From CAVXAE01 sp044225565 (GTDB lineage: Bacteria; Pseudomonadota; Gammaproteobacteria; Steroidobacterales; Steroidobacteraceae), in NCBI GenBank assembly GCA_044225565.1, contig JBGAIL010000042.1:1-28811 (forward strand): a stretch of DNA of 28,811 nucleotides, in the 5' to 3' direction. The translations under genes and the position numbers were made by a program. Of this stretch, positions 8,420-16,969 are shown piece after piece. The stretch's first letter is position 1. Each line of letters opens with the position of its first letter. The notes under the pieces are model-generated. The model saw only the letters and a list, made by a program, of their open reading frames with translations, searched no databases and was not told the origin of the DNA.

Positions 8420-9652
8420 ATGTTTTCGAATCAAACACTTGAGGCCCGCCGAATCGCGGGCCTGACGGTGCTGGCGCTCGCGCTGGCCGCCTGCTCGTCC
8501 TCCCGCACCCAGGAGGAAAGCACGGGCGCCGCCGTGCCCGCCGCCCAGACCGAGCCCGCTCAGACCACCCCCGCGGAGGACCTCACCGCGACCGAAGCCG
8601 CCACCGAGGGTGGCGCCCTCCCCGCCGATACCCAGGGCGCGGGAGCCGATACGAGCTCGCTCATCCGGCCGGATGCGCCCAGGAGCTACACCGTCAAGCG
8701 CGGCGACACGCTTTGGGACATCTCCAACCTGTTCCTGCGCGACCCCTGGCTGTGGCCGGAGGTGTGGTACGTCAACCCGCAGGTCGAGAACCCGCACCTT
8801 ATCTATCCCGGCGACGTGCTGGCTCTCGCGTACGGCGCCGATGGCAAGGCACAGATCCGGCTCGAACGCGGCAGCGCCGCGCGGCTCAATCCACGCCTGC
8901 GCAGCTCGCCGCTGGAAGGCGCAGTACCCACGCTGCCTTACAGCGACATCGCCGCGTTCCTGTCGCGTCCCACGGTGCTCAGCGCCGAAGATGTACGCAA
9001 GGCGCCGCACGTGGTCGCGTTCCGCGACAACCACATGATCGCCGGCTCCGGCAACGACGCTTATGTGCGTCCGCTCGATGCCGCGCTCAACTCCCGCTAC
9101 ACGGTCATGCACGTGGGCGAGGCGATCAAGGATCCGGACGATGGCGACGTCGTCGGCTATCAAGGCATCTACACGGCCACCGCGCAGGTCACCCGACCGG
9201 GTGATCCAGCAAAGGTGGTGTTGAGCGAAACGGCCCGCGAGACGCTCGAGGGCGACCGGCTGTTCACCGCCGACACCAACGTGCCGCTCAACTTCGCGCC
9301 GAGCGCGCCCAAGACGGACGTCGAAGGCCGCATCATCTCCGTGGTCGACGGCGTACAGCTGATCGGCCAGTACCAGATCGTGGTCATCAACCGCGGCAAG
9401 CGGCATGGGCTCGAGATCGGCAACGTGCTCGCCGTGGATCAGGCGGGCAAGACCGTTCGGGACCGCTATGCCGGCACGAGCGGCCTCGGCCGGCTTCGCG
9501 GCACGTCCTCGACGTTCGCGCCGAAGGTGCGGCTGCCGGAGGAGCGGGCGGGGATGTTGCTGGTGTTCAAGACGTTCGACCGGGTGAGCTACGGGCTCGT
9601 CATCGGCGCTTCGAACCCGATGCACGTGAAGGACATCGTGCGCACGCCCTGA
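8420..9652 (+). CDS. LysM-domain lipoprotein
   Basis: 410 residues. The N-terminus is a lipoprotein signal: basic residues, then hydrophobic LTVLALALAAC, with the lipid-modified cysteine at C25. A disordered, Ala/Thr/Glu-rich spacer (26-85) leads to one LysM domain (about 88-137: TVKRGDTLWDIS at its start, YPGDVLAL at its end), which binds peptidoglycan glycan strands. The remaining 270 residues are a beta-rich region with no motif I can name. The ATG at 8420 is set by AAGGAGG (8409-8415), the best ribosome-binding site in the window. A LysM gene between def and dprA is also found in Pseudomonas. It is likely an envelope protein anchored in the outer or inner membrane and touching the cell wall; its exact role is unknown. 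Confidence 0.93.
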   Translation: MFSNQTLEARRIAGLTVLALALAACSSSRTQEESTGAAVPAAQTEPAQTTPAEDLTATEAATEGGALPADTQGAGADTSSLIRPDAPRSYTVKRGDTLWDISNLFLRDPWLWPEVWYVNPQVENPHLIYPGDVLALAYGADGKAQIRLERGSAARLNPRLRSSPLEGAVPTLPYSDIAAFLSRPTVLSAEDVRKAPHVVAFRDNHMIAGSGNDAYVRPLDAALNSRYTVMHVGEAIKDPDDGDVVGYQGIYTATAQVTRPGDPAKVVLSETARETLEGDRLFTADTNVPLNFAPSAPKTDVEGRIISVVDGVQLIGQYQIVVINRGKRHGLEIGNVLAVDQAGKTVRDRYAGTSGLGRLRGTSSTFAPKVRLPEERAGMLLVFKTFDRVSYGLVIGASNPMHVKDIVRTP

Positions 9653-9672
9653 GGCGTTTCGTGGTTCCTGCG

Positions 9673-9708
9673 GCGGGGTGTCGGGCCGCGATGGCGTAGC
9701 CACCCCGC
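9673..9708 (+). terminator. Possible weak terminator after the LysM gene
   Basis: An 8-base inverted repeat, GCGGGGTG (9673-9680) and CACCCCGC (9701-9708), is separated by a 20-base loop and followed by AAAT rather than a run of T. It lies 20 bases after the LysM stop and before dprA. The long loop and missing T-tract make it a weak candidate. Confidence 0.25.
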
Positions 9709-9764
9709 AAATCAAGTCATTTCCAGCAGATATCCGCCTCACCCTGGCCGGCTCCGGCCCCGTA

Positions 9765-9785
9765 TGCTCCATGCCCCATGGAGCA
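9765..9785 (+). promoter_or_regulatory. Hairpin enclosing the dprA start codon
   Basis: TGCTCCATG (9765-9773), loop CCC, and CATGGAGCA (9777-9785) form a perfect 9-base stem with a 3-base loop. The dprA ATG (9778-9780) is inside the right arm. There is no Shine-Dalgarno sequence. The hexamer TATGCT (9763-9768), which partly overlaps the left arm, could be a -10 box giving a leaderless transcript that lacks the left arm. The stem is visible directly; regulation is inferred. Confidence 0.4.
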
Positions 9786-10881
9786 CCTCCACGCCCGTGC
9801 GCTCTTCGCCCGCACGCCCTCACTCACCGCAGAGCACCTGAGCGCGCTCGTCGCGGAAGCAGGCTCTCTCGAGCTCGCGGCAAGACACGCGCGCGACCTG
9901 AAAGCCCAACTGCCGTTCGCCGCGAAAGCGTTTCTGGCGGCTCCCGATGAGCCCGCCCTCGAAGCCGACCTGCGCTGGATCGAGAGCAGCGGCGCGAAAC
10001 TCATCGCCTGCGGCACGCCGGGCTATCCACCGCTGCTCGTGCAAACCGTCGGAGCGCCGCCCGTGCTCTATGTGCTCGGTGACGTCGAGGCACTCTCGAC
10101 GCCTCAGCTCGCAATGGTCGGCTCGCGCAATCCCACCGCCGGAGGCAAATCCACCGCGAAAGAGTTCGCAGCCTACTTCGGCCGTGCGGGGCTCGGCATC
10201 ACCAGCGGCCTGGCGCTGGGTATCGATGCAGCGAGTCACGAAGGCGCTTTGCAAAGCGGCGGACTCACCATTGCGGTGTGCGGCCACGGGCTGGATCAGG
10301 TGTATCCCTCACAGCACCAGGCGCTTGCTGCACGCATCCGCGGCAGCGGCGCGCTCGTCTCGGAATTCCCGCCGCGCACGCCTCCGTTGCGCGGCCACTT
10401 TCCGCAACGCAACCGCATCATCAGCGGGCTCTCGCTGGGCACGCTCGTCGTCGAAGCCGCACGGCACAGCGGCTCTTTGATCACTGCGCGCTGCGCGCTC
10501 GAGCAGAGCCGTGAGGTCTTCGCCATTCCCGGGTCGATCCATAACCCGCTCGCCCGCGGTTGCCATAAGCTCATCCGCGAGGGCGCGAAGCTCGTCGAAA
10601 CCGCGGACGACGTGCTCTCGGAGCTGCAGATTCCCGTGATCGAACAACCACTTGTTCCGGCCCGAACGAGCGCGGAGAAAAGCGCTGGCCAGGCCTCCGC
10701 GTTGGACAAGGATTACGAAATGCTGTTAGATGCGCTCGGTTTCGAGCCCTCGAGCATTGACGCTCTGGCGCAACGCTCGGGCTTGCAGAGCGAGTCGGTC
10801 GCATCCATGTTGTTGATTCTCGAACTAGAAGGGCGCGTCGCGCCTCACCCCGGCGGCCGTTATGGCCGAGTGCACCCATGA
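9778..10881 (+). CDS. dprA: DNA processing protein DprA (Smf)
   Basis: 367 residues. It binds incoming single-stranded DNA during natural transformation and loads RecA. An N-terminal helical region (1-75) precedes an extended Rossmann fold (about 78-290) with VGSRNPT (114-120), SGLALGID (143-150), GLDQVYP (171-177) and FPQRNRIISGLS (208-219), all family signatures. A C-terminal winged-helix domain (about 305-367) completes the usual layout. It begins 125 bases after the LysM gene and overlaps smg by ATGA, so dprA-smg-topA appear to be one unit. The ATG lies in a perfect hairpin and lacks a ribosome-binding site. The family call is firm; whether the organism is competent cannot be told here. 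Confidence 0.95.
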   Translation: MEHLHARALFARTPSLTAEHLSALVAEAGSLELAARHARDLKAQLPFAAKAFLAAPDEPALEADLRWIESSGAKLIACGTPGYPPLLVQTVGAPPVLYVLGDVEALSTPQLAMVGSRNPTAGGKSTAKEFAAYFGRAGLGITSGLALGIDAASHEGALQSGGLTIAVCGHGLDQVYPSQHQALAARIRGSGALVSEFPPRTPPLRGHFPQRNRIISGLSLGTLVVEAARHSGSLITARCALEQSREVFAIPGSIHNPLARGCHKLIREGAKLVETADDVLSELQIPVIEQPLVPARTSAEKSAGQASALDKDYEMLLDALGFEPSSIDALAQRSGLQSESVASMLLILELEGRVAPHPGGRYGRVHP

Positions 10882-11357
10882 TGATGACCGGCAGCGTCCT
10901 CGACATCCTCATCTACGTCTTCGACCGTTACATGCTCGACGAGACCCCGCAGGTCCCGGAGCGGGGCGACCTCGCACGTCAGCTCGAAGGGGCCGGCTTT
11001 GCAGCCCCCGTGGTGGAGCGGGCGCTCGACTGGCTGACGGACCTCGCCTGCTTCCGCGACCGTCCGCCGCTCGCGGGCGCCGGCGCCGCCCTCCGGCTCT
11101 ACTCCGATTCCGAGACGATGCGCCTGTCCACGGAGTGCCGCGGCTTCCTGCTCACGCTCGAGCGCCTCGGCATCCTTTCCGCGGCGCAGCGCGAGATCGT
11201 CGTCGACCGGCTGCTCGCGCTCGACGCCGAGGAGCTCGATGCCGAGCAACTGAAATGGGTCGTGCTCATGGTGCTGTCCAGCCAGCCGGGCCAGGAGAGC
11301 GCCTTCGCGCAGCTGGAGGACCTCAGCGTGACCATCCAGCCGCGTCTCGCGCACTAG
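10878..11357 (+). CDS. smg: Smg family protein (DUF494)
   Basis: 159 residues, matching the Smg/DUF494 proteins that lie between dprA and topA (or def/fmt) in gammaproteobacteria. The N-terminus SVLDILIYVFDRYM and a long acidic C-terminal half with ELDAEQLKWVVLMVL are typical. It is predicted soluble, helical and cytoplasmic; no catalytic motif is visible and the family function is not established. Three consecutive ATG codons (10878, 10881, 10884) could each be the start. The first overlaps the dprA stop as ATGA, implying translational coupling. topA begins four bases after its stop. Confidence 0.88.
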   Translation: MMMTGSVLDILIYVFDRYMLDETPQVPERGDLARQLEGAGFAAPVVERALDWLTDLACFRDRPPLAGAGAALRLYSDSETMRLSTECRGFLLTLERLGILSAAQREIVVDRLLALDAEELDAEQLKWVVLMVLSSQPGQESAFAQLEDLSVTIQPRLAH

Positions 11358-11361
11358 CTCG

Positions 11362-13926
11362 ATGGCCGAAAACCTCGTCATCGTCGAGTCGCCGGCCAAG
11401 GCGAAGACCATCAAGAAATACCTCGGGAAGGACTTCGAGGTGCTGGCTTCCTACGGCCACGTGCGCGACCTCGTGCCGAAGGAAGGCGCGGTCGATCCGG
11501 ATGCCGGTTTCGCCATGCAGTACCGGGTGCTCGAGAAGAACGAGCGCCACGTCGACGCCATCGCGCGGGCGCTGAAGAAGGCCAAGGCCCTCTACCTCGC
11601 CACCGACCCGGATCGCGAGGGCGAGGCCATCGCGTGGCACCTGCACGAGATCCTCAAGGAGCGCCGCGAGACCGTCGGCAAGGACGTGCATCGCGTCGCC
11701 TTCTACGAGATCACCCGCAACGCCATCCGCGATGCGGTCTCGAAGCCGCGCGAGCTGTCCTTCGATCTGGTGAACGCGCAGCAGGCACGCCGCGCTCTCG
11801 ACTACCTGGTGGGCTTCAATCTCTCGCCGCTCCTCTGGAAGAAGGTGCGCCCCGGGCTCTCCGCCGGCCGCGTGCAGAGCCCCGCGCTGCGGATGATCTG
11901 CGAGCGCGAGGAAGAGATCTCCGCGTTCGTCCCCCAGGAATACTGGACTCTCGATGCCGAAGGCCGCCATACGGCGCAGGCCTTCCCGCTCAAGCTCGTC
12001 GAGTACCGCGGCGAGAAGGTCGAGCAGTTCAGCTTCGTCAACGAGACCCAGGCGCGCGAAGTCGAGAGCACGCTCGAAGCGGCGGCCCGCGCCGCCGGCA
12101 AGCCCGCAGGCGAAGGCATCGGCACGCTCCGCGTGCTCACCATCGATCGCAAGCAGCGCCGCCGCAATCCGGCGCCGCCGTTCACTACCTCCACGCTGCA
12201 GCAGGAAGCCGCGCGCAAGCTGGGCTTCAACGCGCGCCGCACCATGCGCCTCGCGCAGCAGCTGTATGAAGGCGTGGACATCGGCGAGGGAGCCGTCGGC
12301 CTCATCACCTACATGCGCACGGACTCGGTCTCGCTCGCCAACGAAGCCGTCAGCGAGATCCGCGAGGTCGCCGCACGCCTCTACGGCAAGGACGAAGTCG
12401 CGGAGGAACCACGCGTCTACAAGACGAAGTCGAAGAACGCGCAGGAAGCCCACGAGGCCGTGCGCCCCACTTCGGCATCCATCGTGCCCGCGAACATCGA
12501 GGGCAAGCTCGACCCGGATCTGCACAAGCTCTATTCGCTCATCTGGAAGCGCGCGGTCGCCAGCCAGATGAGCCACGCCGTGTTCGACACGGTGGCCGTC
12601 GACATGCTCGCCGGCCCGGACGGCCCACAGCGCCACGTGCTGCGCGCGAATGGCTCCACGCTCGTGAAGCCCGGATACATCGCGGTGTATCAGGAAGGCA
12701 CGGACGACGCGAAGGCGGACGACTCGGACCACGTGCTGCCGCCCATGAACGAAGGCGACTCCGTGGACCTCGTGAAGCTCAAGGGCGAGCAGCACTTCAC
12801 GGAGCCGCCGCCGCGCTACTCGGAAGCCTCGCTGGTGAAGGCGCTCGAGGAGCACGGCATCGGCCGGCCTTCCACCTACGCCACCATCTTCTCGACGCTG
12901 CAGGATCGCCAGTACGTCGAGATGGACATCAAGCGTTTAATCCCCACGGACATCGGCAAGATCGTCAACCGCTTCCTCACGCAGTATTTCCACCGCTACG
13001 TGGAGTACGGCTTCACTGCCGCGCTCGAAGACGAGCTCGATGCGGTGTCGCGCGGCGAAGAGGAATGGACGCTGCCGCTGACCAAGTTCTGGAAGCCCTT
13101 CGTCGATCTCGTGGAGAAGACGGAGAAGAACGTCTCCCGCGAGCAGGTCGCACAGGCGCGCGAGATCGGTAAGGACCCCGTGAGCGGCAAGCCGATGAGC
13201 GTGCGCATGGGCCGCTTCGGGCCGTTCGTGCAGATCGGCACCAAGGACGACGAGGAGAAGCCGCGCTTCGCCGGCCTGCGCCCGGGCCAGAAGATGGACA
13301 CCATCACGCTCGAGCAGGCGCTCGAGCTCTTCAAGCTGCCCCGCACGCTCGGCGAGACACCCGAGGGCGAGAAGGTGGTCACGAACATCGGCCGCTTCGG
13401 GCCCTACGTGAAGTACGGCGACAAGTACGTCTCGCTCAAGGAAGACGACCCCTACACCGTCGAGCTGCCGCGCGCGCTGGAGCTGATCCGTCTCAAGAAA
13501 GAGGCGGACGCGAACCGCATCATCGCCAGCTTCCCCGAGGCCGGCATCCAGGTGCTGAACGGGCGCTTCGGACCGTACGTCACCGACGGCAAGAAGAATG
13601 CCAAGATTCCCAAGGACCGCGAGCCCAAGACGCTGACGCTCGAGGAGTGCCGCGCGCTCATCGAGGCGGCACCGGTGCGGTTCGGACGCTTCGGCAGGGG
13701 CAAGCCGAAACCCAAGCCGCAGGAGAAGGCGTCGGAGGCGCCGGCGAAGCCGGGAGCCAGGGCGAAGTCCGCAACCGCCAAAGCCACGGCGCCGAAGGCC
13801 GCGACGAGCGCGCTGGCCGAAGGCTCCAGAAAGAGCCGCTCGCGCAAGCCGCCCGATCCGCACACTACCCGTGTCGTACGGAAGAAATCGGCGCGAGGCA
13901 CCGCCGCCGGTAAGAAGCGCGCCTGA
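11362..13926 (+). CDS. topA: DNA topoisomerase I (type IA), zinc-finger-free form
   Basis: 854 residues. It relaxes negatively supercoiled DNA through a 5'-phosphotyrosine link. The TOPRIM domain has E9 in IVESPAKAKT and the acidic triad D82/D84/E86 in TDPDREGE. The catalytic tyrosine is Y317 in ITYMRTDS (Y319 in E. coli), and the HGIGRPSTYA block also fits. Instead of the cysteine zinc fingers of E. coli TopA, the C-terminal third carries three repeats built on GRFGP(F/Y)V (starting near residues 616, 676 and 734). A lysine/alanine-rich basic tail (about 780-854) follows, probably a disordered DNA- or RNA-polymerase-binding extension. It begins four bases after smg. Confidence 0.97.
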   Translation: MAENLVIVESPAKAKTIKKYLGKDFEVLASYGHVRDLVPKEGAVDPDAGFAMQYRVLEKNERHVDAIARALKKAKALYLATDPDREGEAIAWHLHEILKERRETVGKDVHRVAFYEITRNAIRDAVSKPRELSFDLVNAQQARRALDYLVGFNLSPLLWKKVRPGLSAGRVQSPALRMICEREEEISAFVPQEYWTLDAEGRHTAQAFPLKLVEYRGEKVEQFSFVNETQAREVESTLEAAARAAGKPAGEGIGTLRVLTIDRKQRRRNPAPPFTTSTLQQEAARKLGFNARRTMRLAQQLYEGVDIGEGAVGLITYMRTDSVSLANEAVSEIREVAARLYGKDEVAEEPRVYKTKSKNAQEAHEAVRPTSASIVPANIEGKLDPDLHKLYSLIWKRAVASQMSHAVFDTVAVDMLAGPDGPQRHVLRANGSTLVKPGYIAVYQEGTDDAKADDSDHVLPPMNEGDSVDLVKLKGEQHFTEPPPRYSEASLVKALEEHGIGRPSTYATIFSTLQDRQYVEMDIKRLIPTDIGKIVNRFLTQYFHRYVEYGFTAALEDELDAVSRGEEEWTLPLTKFWKPFVDLVEKTEKNVSREQVAQAREIGKDPVSGKPMSVRMGRFGPFVQIGTKDDEEKPRFAGLRPGQKMDTITLEQALELFKLPRTLGETPEGEKVVTNIGRFGPYVKYGDKYVSLKEDDPYTVELPRALELIRLKKEADANRIIASFPEAGIQVLNGRFGPYVTDGKKNAKIPKDREPKTLTLEECRALIEAAPVRFGRFGRGKPKPKPQEKASEAPAKPGARAKSATAKATAPKAATSALAEGSRKSRSRKPPDPHTTRVVRKKSARGTAAGKKRA

Positions 13927-13936
13927 GGCGCGCGCC

Positions 13937-13958
13937 CGGCCGAAGTCCCCATCGGCCG
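13937..13958 (+). terminator. Candidate terminator hairpin after topA
   Basis: CGGCCGA (13937-13943), loop AGTCCCCA, and TCGGCCG (13952-13958) form a 7-base GC-rich stem eleven bases after the topA stop. No T-run follows, so intrinsic termination would be weak, but its position between two independent genes is right. Confidence 0.4.
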
Positions 13959-13965
13959 AACGGCC

Positions 13966-13996
13966 TTGACCGTGATGCGCCTGCGAGCGGTATGCT
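13966..13996 (+). promoter_or_regulatory. Candidate promoter of the subtilase gene
   Basis: TTGACC (13966-13971) resembles a -35 box, and TATGCT (13991-13996) a -10 box, with a 19-base spacer, longer than the ideal 17. Transcription would start near 14003, leaving a leader of about 35 bases that holds the AGGGGAG ribosome-binding site. Confidence 0.45.
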
Positions 13997-14037
13997 CCAT
14001 GGCACGAACAAGAAACGCTTTCAGGGGAGATTGCATC

Positions 14038-16965
14038 ATGTTCCGAGTCACGGCCGCGTCCGCGGTGTTCAGCGCACTCACCTTTCTTTCCCTCGACCTG
14101 CCGGCGAGGCCTGCCGTGCCTGCGGGCGGGAAAGACCTCTATATCGTCGTGATGCGCGACATCCCGGCCGGCGCCCGTGCCACCGCGAAAGCGGCACCGG
14201 GCCAGCGGCTCGACCGGCGCAGCGCCAGCTTCTCGCGGTACGCCGACTCGCTGCGCGCGAATCACGATGCGCTGCTGAGCCGCGTGGGCGGCGGGCGCAA
14301 GGTATACAGCTATGCGTATGCGCTGAACGGCTTCGCCGCGGAGCTGAGTGCCGACCAGGTGGCTCGTCTCAAGATGGATCGCAGCGTGGTCTCGGTGGTG
14401 CGCAACGAGATCCGCAAGCTCGACACGATCACCACGCCCGCGTTCCTGAAGCTCGATACCCCCAACGGCGCGTGGGCGCAGGCGGGCGGAGGGCAGTTCG
14501 CGGGAGATGGCGTCATCGTCGGCGTCATCGACACCGGCATCTGGCCGGAGCATCCCAGCTTCGCGCCGATCAACCCGAACGCGCCGCTGCCGCCGCAGTG
14601 GAGCGGCCTCTGCGAGGGCGGCCAGGCCTTCCCCCCCAGCAGCTGCAACTCGAAGCTCATCGGCGCCCGCTGGTTCAACGAAGGGTTCGGCGGCAATCAG
14701 GCGATCCGCGAGATCTTCAGCTACGAGTTCATCTCGCCGCGCGCGGCGGAAGGGCACGGCGTGCACACCGCCAGCACCGCCGTCGGCAACCATCGCGTGA
14801 AGGCGCAGGCCCACGGCGCGAACCTCGGCGCAATCAGCGGCATGGCGCCGGGCGCGCGGCTCGCGGTCTACAAGGCCTGCTGGGGCTTCTCGGACGATCC
14901 GGCGGCGGGCTGCGCCACGGTCGACAGCGTGGCGGCGATCGACCAGGCGGTCGCGGACGGCGTGGACGTCATCAACTTCTCCGTCGGCGGCTCCACGAGC
15001 AGCTTCGTCGATCCCATCGAGTTCGCGTTCATGCTCGCGGCCGATGCCGGCGTGTTCGTCGCCGCCTCGGCGGGCAATGAAGGCTTCGATGGGCCCGGAA
15101 CCGTGACGCACAACAGCCCCTGGCTCACCACTGTGGCCATGGGCACGCACGATCGCAAATACGAATCCTCCGTCGAGTTCGCGGGTGGCGTGCGCTTCCG
15201 GGGCGCCTCGCTGGACGATCGCGGGCTGAGCAACCGTCGCATCGTGCTCGCAGCCGATGCCGCGCTGGATGCGCAGGACCCCGTGCTGGCCGCGTTGTGC
15301 CTGCCGAGCACGCTCGATCCGGCGAAGGTCGCCGGAAAGATCGTGGTGTGCGATCGTGGTGAGAATGCCCGCGTGGAGAAGAGCCAGATTGTCGCGGACG
15401 CGGGCGGGGTCGGCATGGTGCTGGTCAACGTCGACCTCAACACCGTCAATGCGGATCTGCACGCGGTGCCCACCGTGCATCTGGACCAGGTGCGCGGCAC
15501 TTCGCTCAAGAACTACGTGGCCCGCAATCCCGGCGCCAAGGCAACCCTTACCCCGCGCCGCATCGTCACGGGACCTTCGGTTCCCGCGCCCGACGTCGCG
15601 TTCGATTCCTCGCGAGGCCCCGCCATCGCGGGCCGCGGCGATCTGCTGAAGCCGGACGTGCTCGCCCCCGGCGTCGACATCCTCGCCGCCTACTCGCCGA
15701 TCCGCACCGGTCTCGATTACGAGTTCGCGAGCGGCACTTCCATGTCGAGCGCGCACGTGGCGGGGCTCGGCGCCTTGTTGAAGCAGCGCCATCCGGACTG
15801 GTCGCCGGCAGCCATCAAGTCCGCGTTGGTCACCACCGCGACGCCTTACCGCAACGACGATCGGCTGATCCGTGAGGAAAGCGGCGGTGGCCTCTCCGAT
15901 CCTTTCGGCTACGGTGCGGGCCTCGTGCGGCCCAATGCCGCGCTCGATCCCGGTCTGGTGTACGACTCGGGCCTCGACGACTGGCTCGCGTTCGTCTGCG
16001 GCGTGGGCGAGGCCTGCTTTCCGCCGGTCGGGCCCATCGATCCCAGCAATCTCAACTATCCGTCGATCGCCATCGGCAATTTCGTCGGGCAGCAGACCGT
16101 GCAACGCACGGTCACGAACGTCGGCCGGAGCCGCTCCACGTACACGCCGAGCGTGCAGGCGCCGGCCGGCATCAGGGTGGAGGTGAAGCCGAGCTCGCTC
16201 ACGCTCGCGCCGGGCGAAAGCCGTTCTTTCACCGTGCGCTTCACGCGCACCGCCTCGACGCTGGATGGCTATGCGTTCGGCGCGCTCACCTGGTCCGACG
16301 GACCGCATCGCGTGCGCAGCCCCATCGCCATCCGCTCGGCGGCCGTGGCGGCGCCGGCGCAGGTCGACGGCAACGGGAAGCCGCTTCAGTACGGCATCAC
16401 GTTCGGCTACAACGGACCGTTCCAGGCGACGGCGCGCGGGCTCGTGCCCGCGAAGCGCGCCACGCGCAACGTGAACGACGATCCGACCAACGAGATCAAC
16501 ACCGCGCTCGCCAGGGGCAAGGGCATCACGATCGTCGAGGTGGACGTGCCGGAAGGCAGCACCTACGCCCGCTTCTCCCTGTTCGATGCGGACACGGACG
16601 GCAACGACGACCTCGACCTGTACGTGTTCAGCTCGAGTGGCGCCTTCCTCGCGAGCAGCTTCAACGCGGGATCCAACGAGGAGGTGAACCTGCCGGATCC
16701 GGCTCCGGACCGCTATCTCGTGGTCATCCACGGCTTCGAGACGGATGGCCCCGGCGCACGGTTCACGCTGTCCAGCTGGGTGCTCGGCACGGCGCGGGCC
16801 GGAAACATGGCGCTGGTCGCGCCGACGAAGGCGAAGCTGAACACCCAGGCGAGCCTGCGGCTCACGTTCTCGAAGCTCTCCAAGGGTGTCCGTTACCTGG
16901 GAGCGATCGCGTACGAAGGGGCGGACGGCATGCCGCCTCCCACCATCGTGCGGATCGACAACTAG
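14038..16965 (+). CDS. Secreted plant-type subtilisin-like serine protease (S8)
   Basis: 975 residues. A signal peptide (about 1-29) is followed by an I9 propeptide inhibitor domain (about 33-128). The S8 catalytic domain (about 155-640) has D165 in GVIDTGIWPEHPSF, H240 in EGHGVHTAS, oxyanion N347 in ASAGNEG and S568 in ASGTSMSSAHVAG. A PA-type insert (about 400-510) sits between N347 and S568, as in plant cucumisin-like proteases. An Fn3-like domain (about 670-770) and a PPC-like domain (about 825-915, acidic turn DADTDGNDDLD) follow, then a short tail. The usual GHGTH has valine for threonine at 242. The ATG is set by AGGGGAG nine bases upstream; an in-frame ATG at 13999 is less likely. It is probably an extracellular nutrient protease. 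Confidence 0.95.
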   Translation: MFRVTAASAVFSALTFLSLDLPARPAVPAGGKDLYIVVMRDIPAGARATAKAAPGQRLDRRSASFSRYADSLRANHDALLSRVGGGRKVYSYAYALNGFAAELSADQVARLKMDRSVVSVVRNEIRKLDTITTPAFLKLDTPNGAWAQAGGGQFAGDGVIVGVIDTGIWPEHPSFAPINPNAPLPPQWSGLCEGGQAFPPSSCNSKLIGARWFNEGFGGNQAIREIFSYEFISPRAAEGHGVHTASTAVGNHRVKAQAHGANLGAISGMAPGARLAVYKACWGFSDDPAAGCATVDSVAAIDQAVADGVDVINFSVGGSTSSFVDPIEFAFMLAADAGVFVAASAGNEGFDGPGTVTHNSPWLTTVAMGTHDRKYESSVEFAGGVRFRGASLDDRGLSNRRIVLAADAALDAQDPVLAALCLPSTLDPAKVAGKIVVCDRGENARVEKSQIVADAGGVGMVLVNVDLNTVNADLHAVPTVHLDQVRGTSLKNYVARNPGAKATLTPRRIVTGPSVPAPDVAFDSSRGPAIAGRGDLLKPDVLAPGVDILAAYSPIRTGLDYEFASGTSMSSAHVAGLGALLKQRHPDWSPAAIKSALVTTATPYRNDDRLIREESGGGLSDPFGYGAGLVRPNAALDPGLVYDSGLDDWLAFVCGVGEACFPPVGPIDPSNLNYPSIAIGNFVGQQTVQRTVTNVGRSRSTYTPSVQAPAGIRVEVKPSSLTLAPGESRSFTVRFTRTASTLDGYAFGALTWSDGPHRVRSPIAIRSAAVAAPAQVDGNGKPLQYGITFGYNGPFQATARGLVPAKRATRNVNDDPTNEINTALARGKGITIVEVDVPEGSTYARFSLFDADTDGNDDLDLYVFSSSGAFLASSFNAGSNEEVNLPDPAPDRYLVVIHGFETDGPGARFTLSSWVLGTARAGNMALVAPTKAKLNTQASLRLTFSKLSKGVRYLGAIAYEGADGMPPPTIVRIDN

Positions 16966-16969
16966 CCGT

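Noticed and set aside
13730..13926. Lysine/alanine-rich end of topA as a separate small gene or low-complexity repeat
   Set aside because: It is in frame with topA, and basic tails are common in proteobacterial TopA; no independent start or ribosome-binding site is present.
9762..14001. The identical 12-mer GTATGCTCCATG upstream of both dprA (9762) and the subtilase (13990) as a shared regulatory element
   Set aside because: By rough count, on the order of a hundred 12-mer pairs are expected by chance in a window this size, so the match alone is not evidence. Only the -10-like part is kept as a promoter guess.
12937..16731. A very long open frame (about 1260 codons) on the minus strand across topA and the subtilase gene
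   Set aside because: It is antisense to two well-recognised genes, is rich in Arg/His/Ala/Asp/Val with no domain, and arises because GC-rich coding DNA has few stops on the opposite strand.
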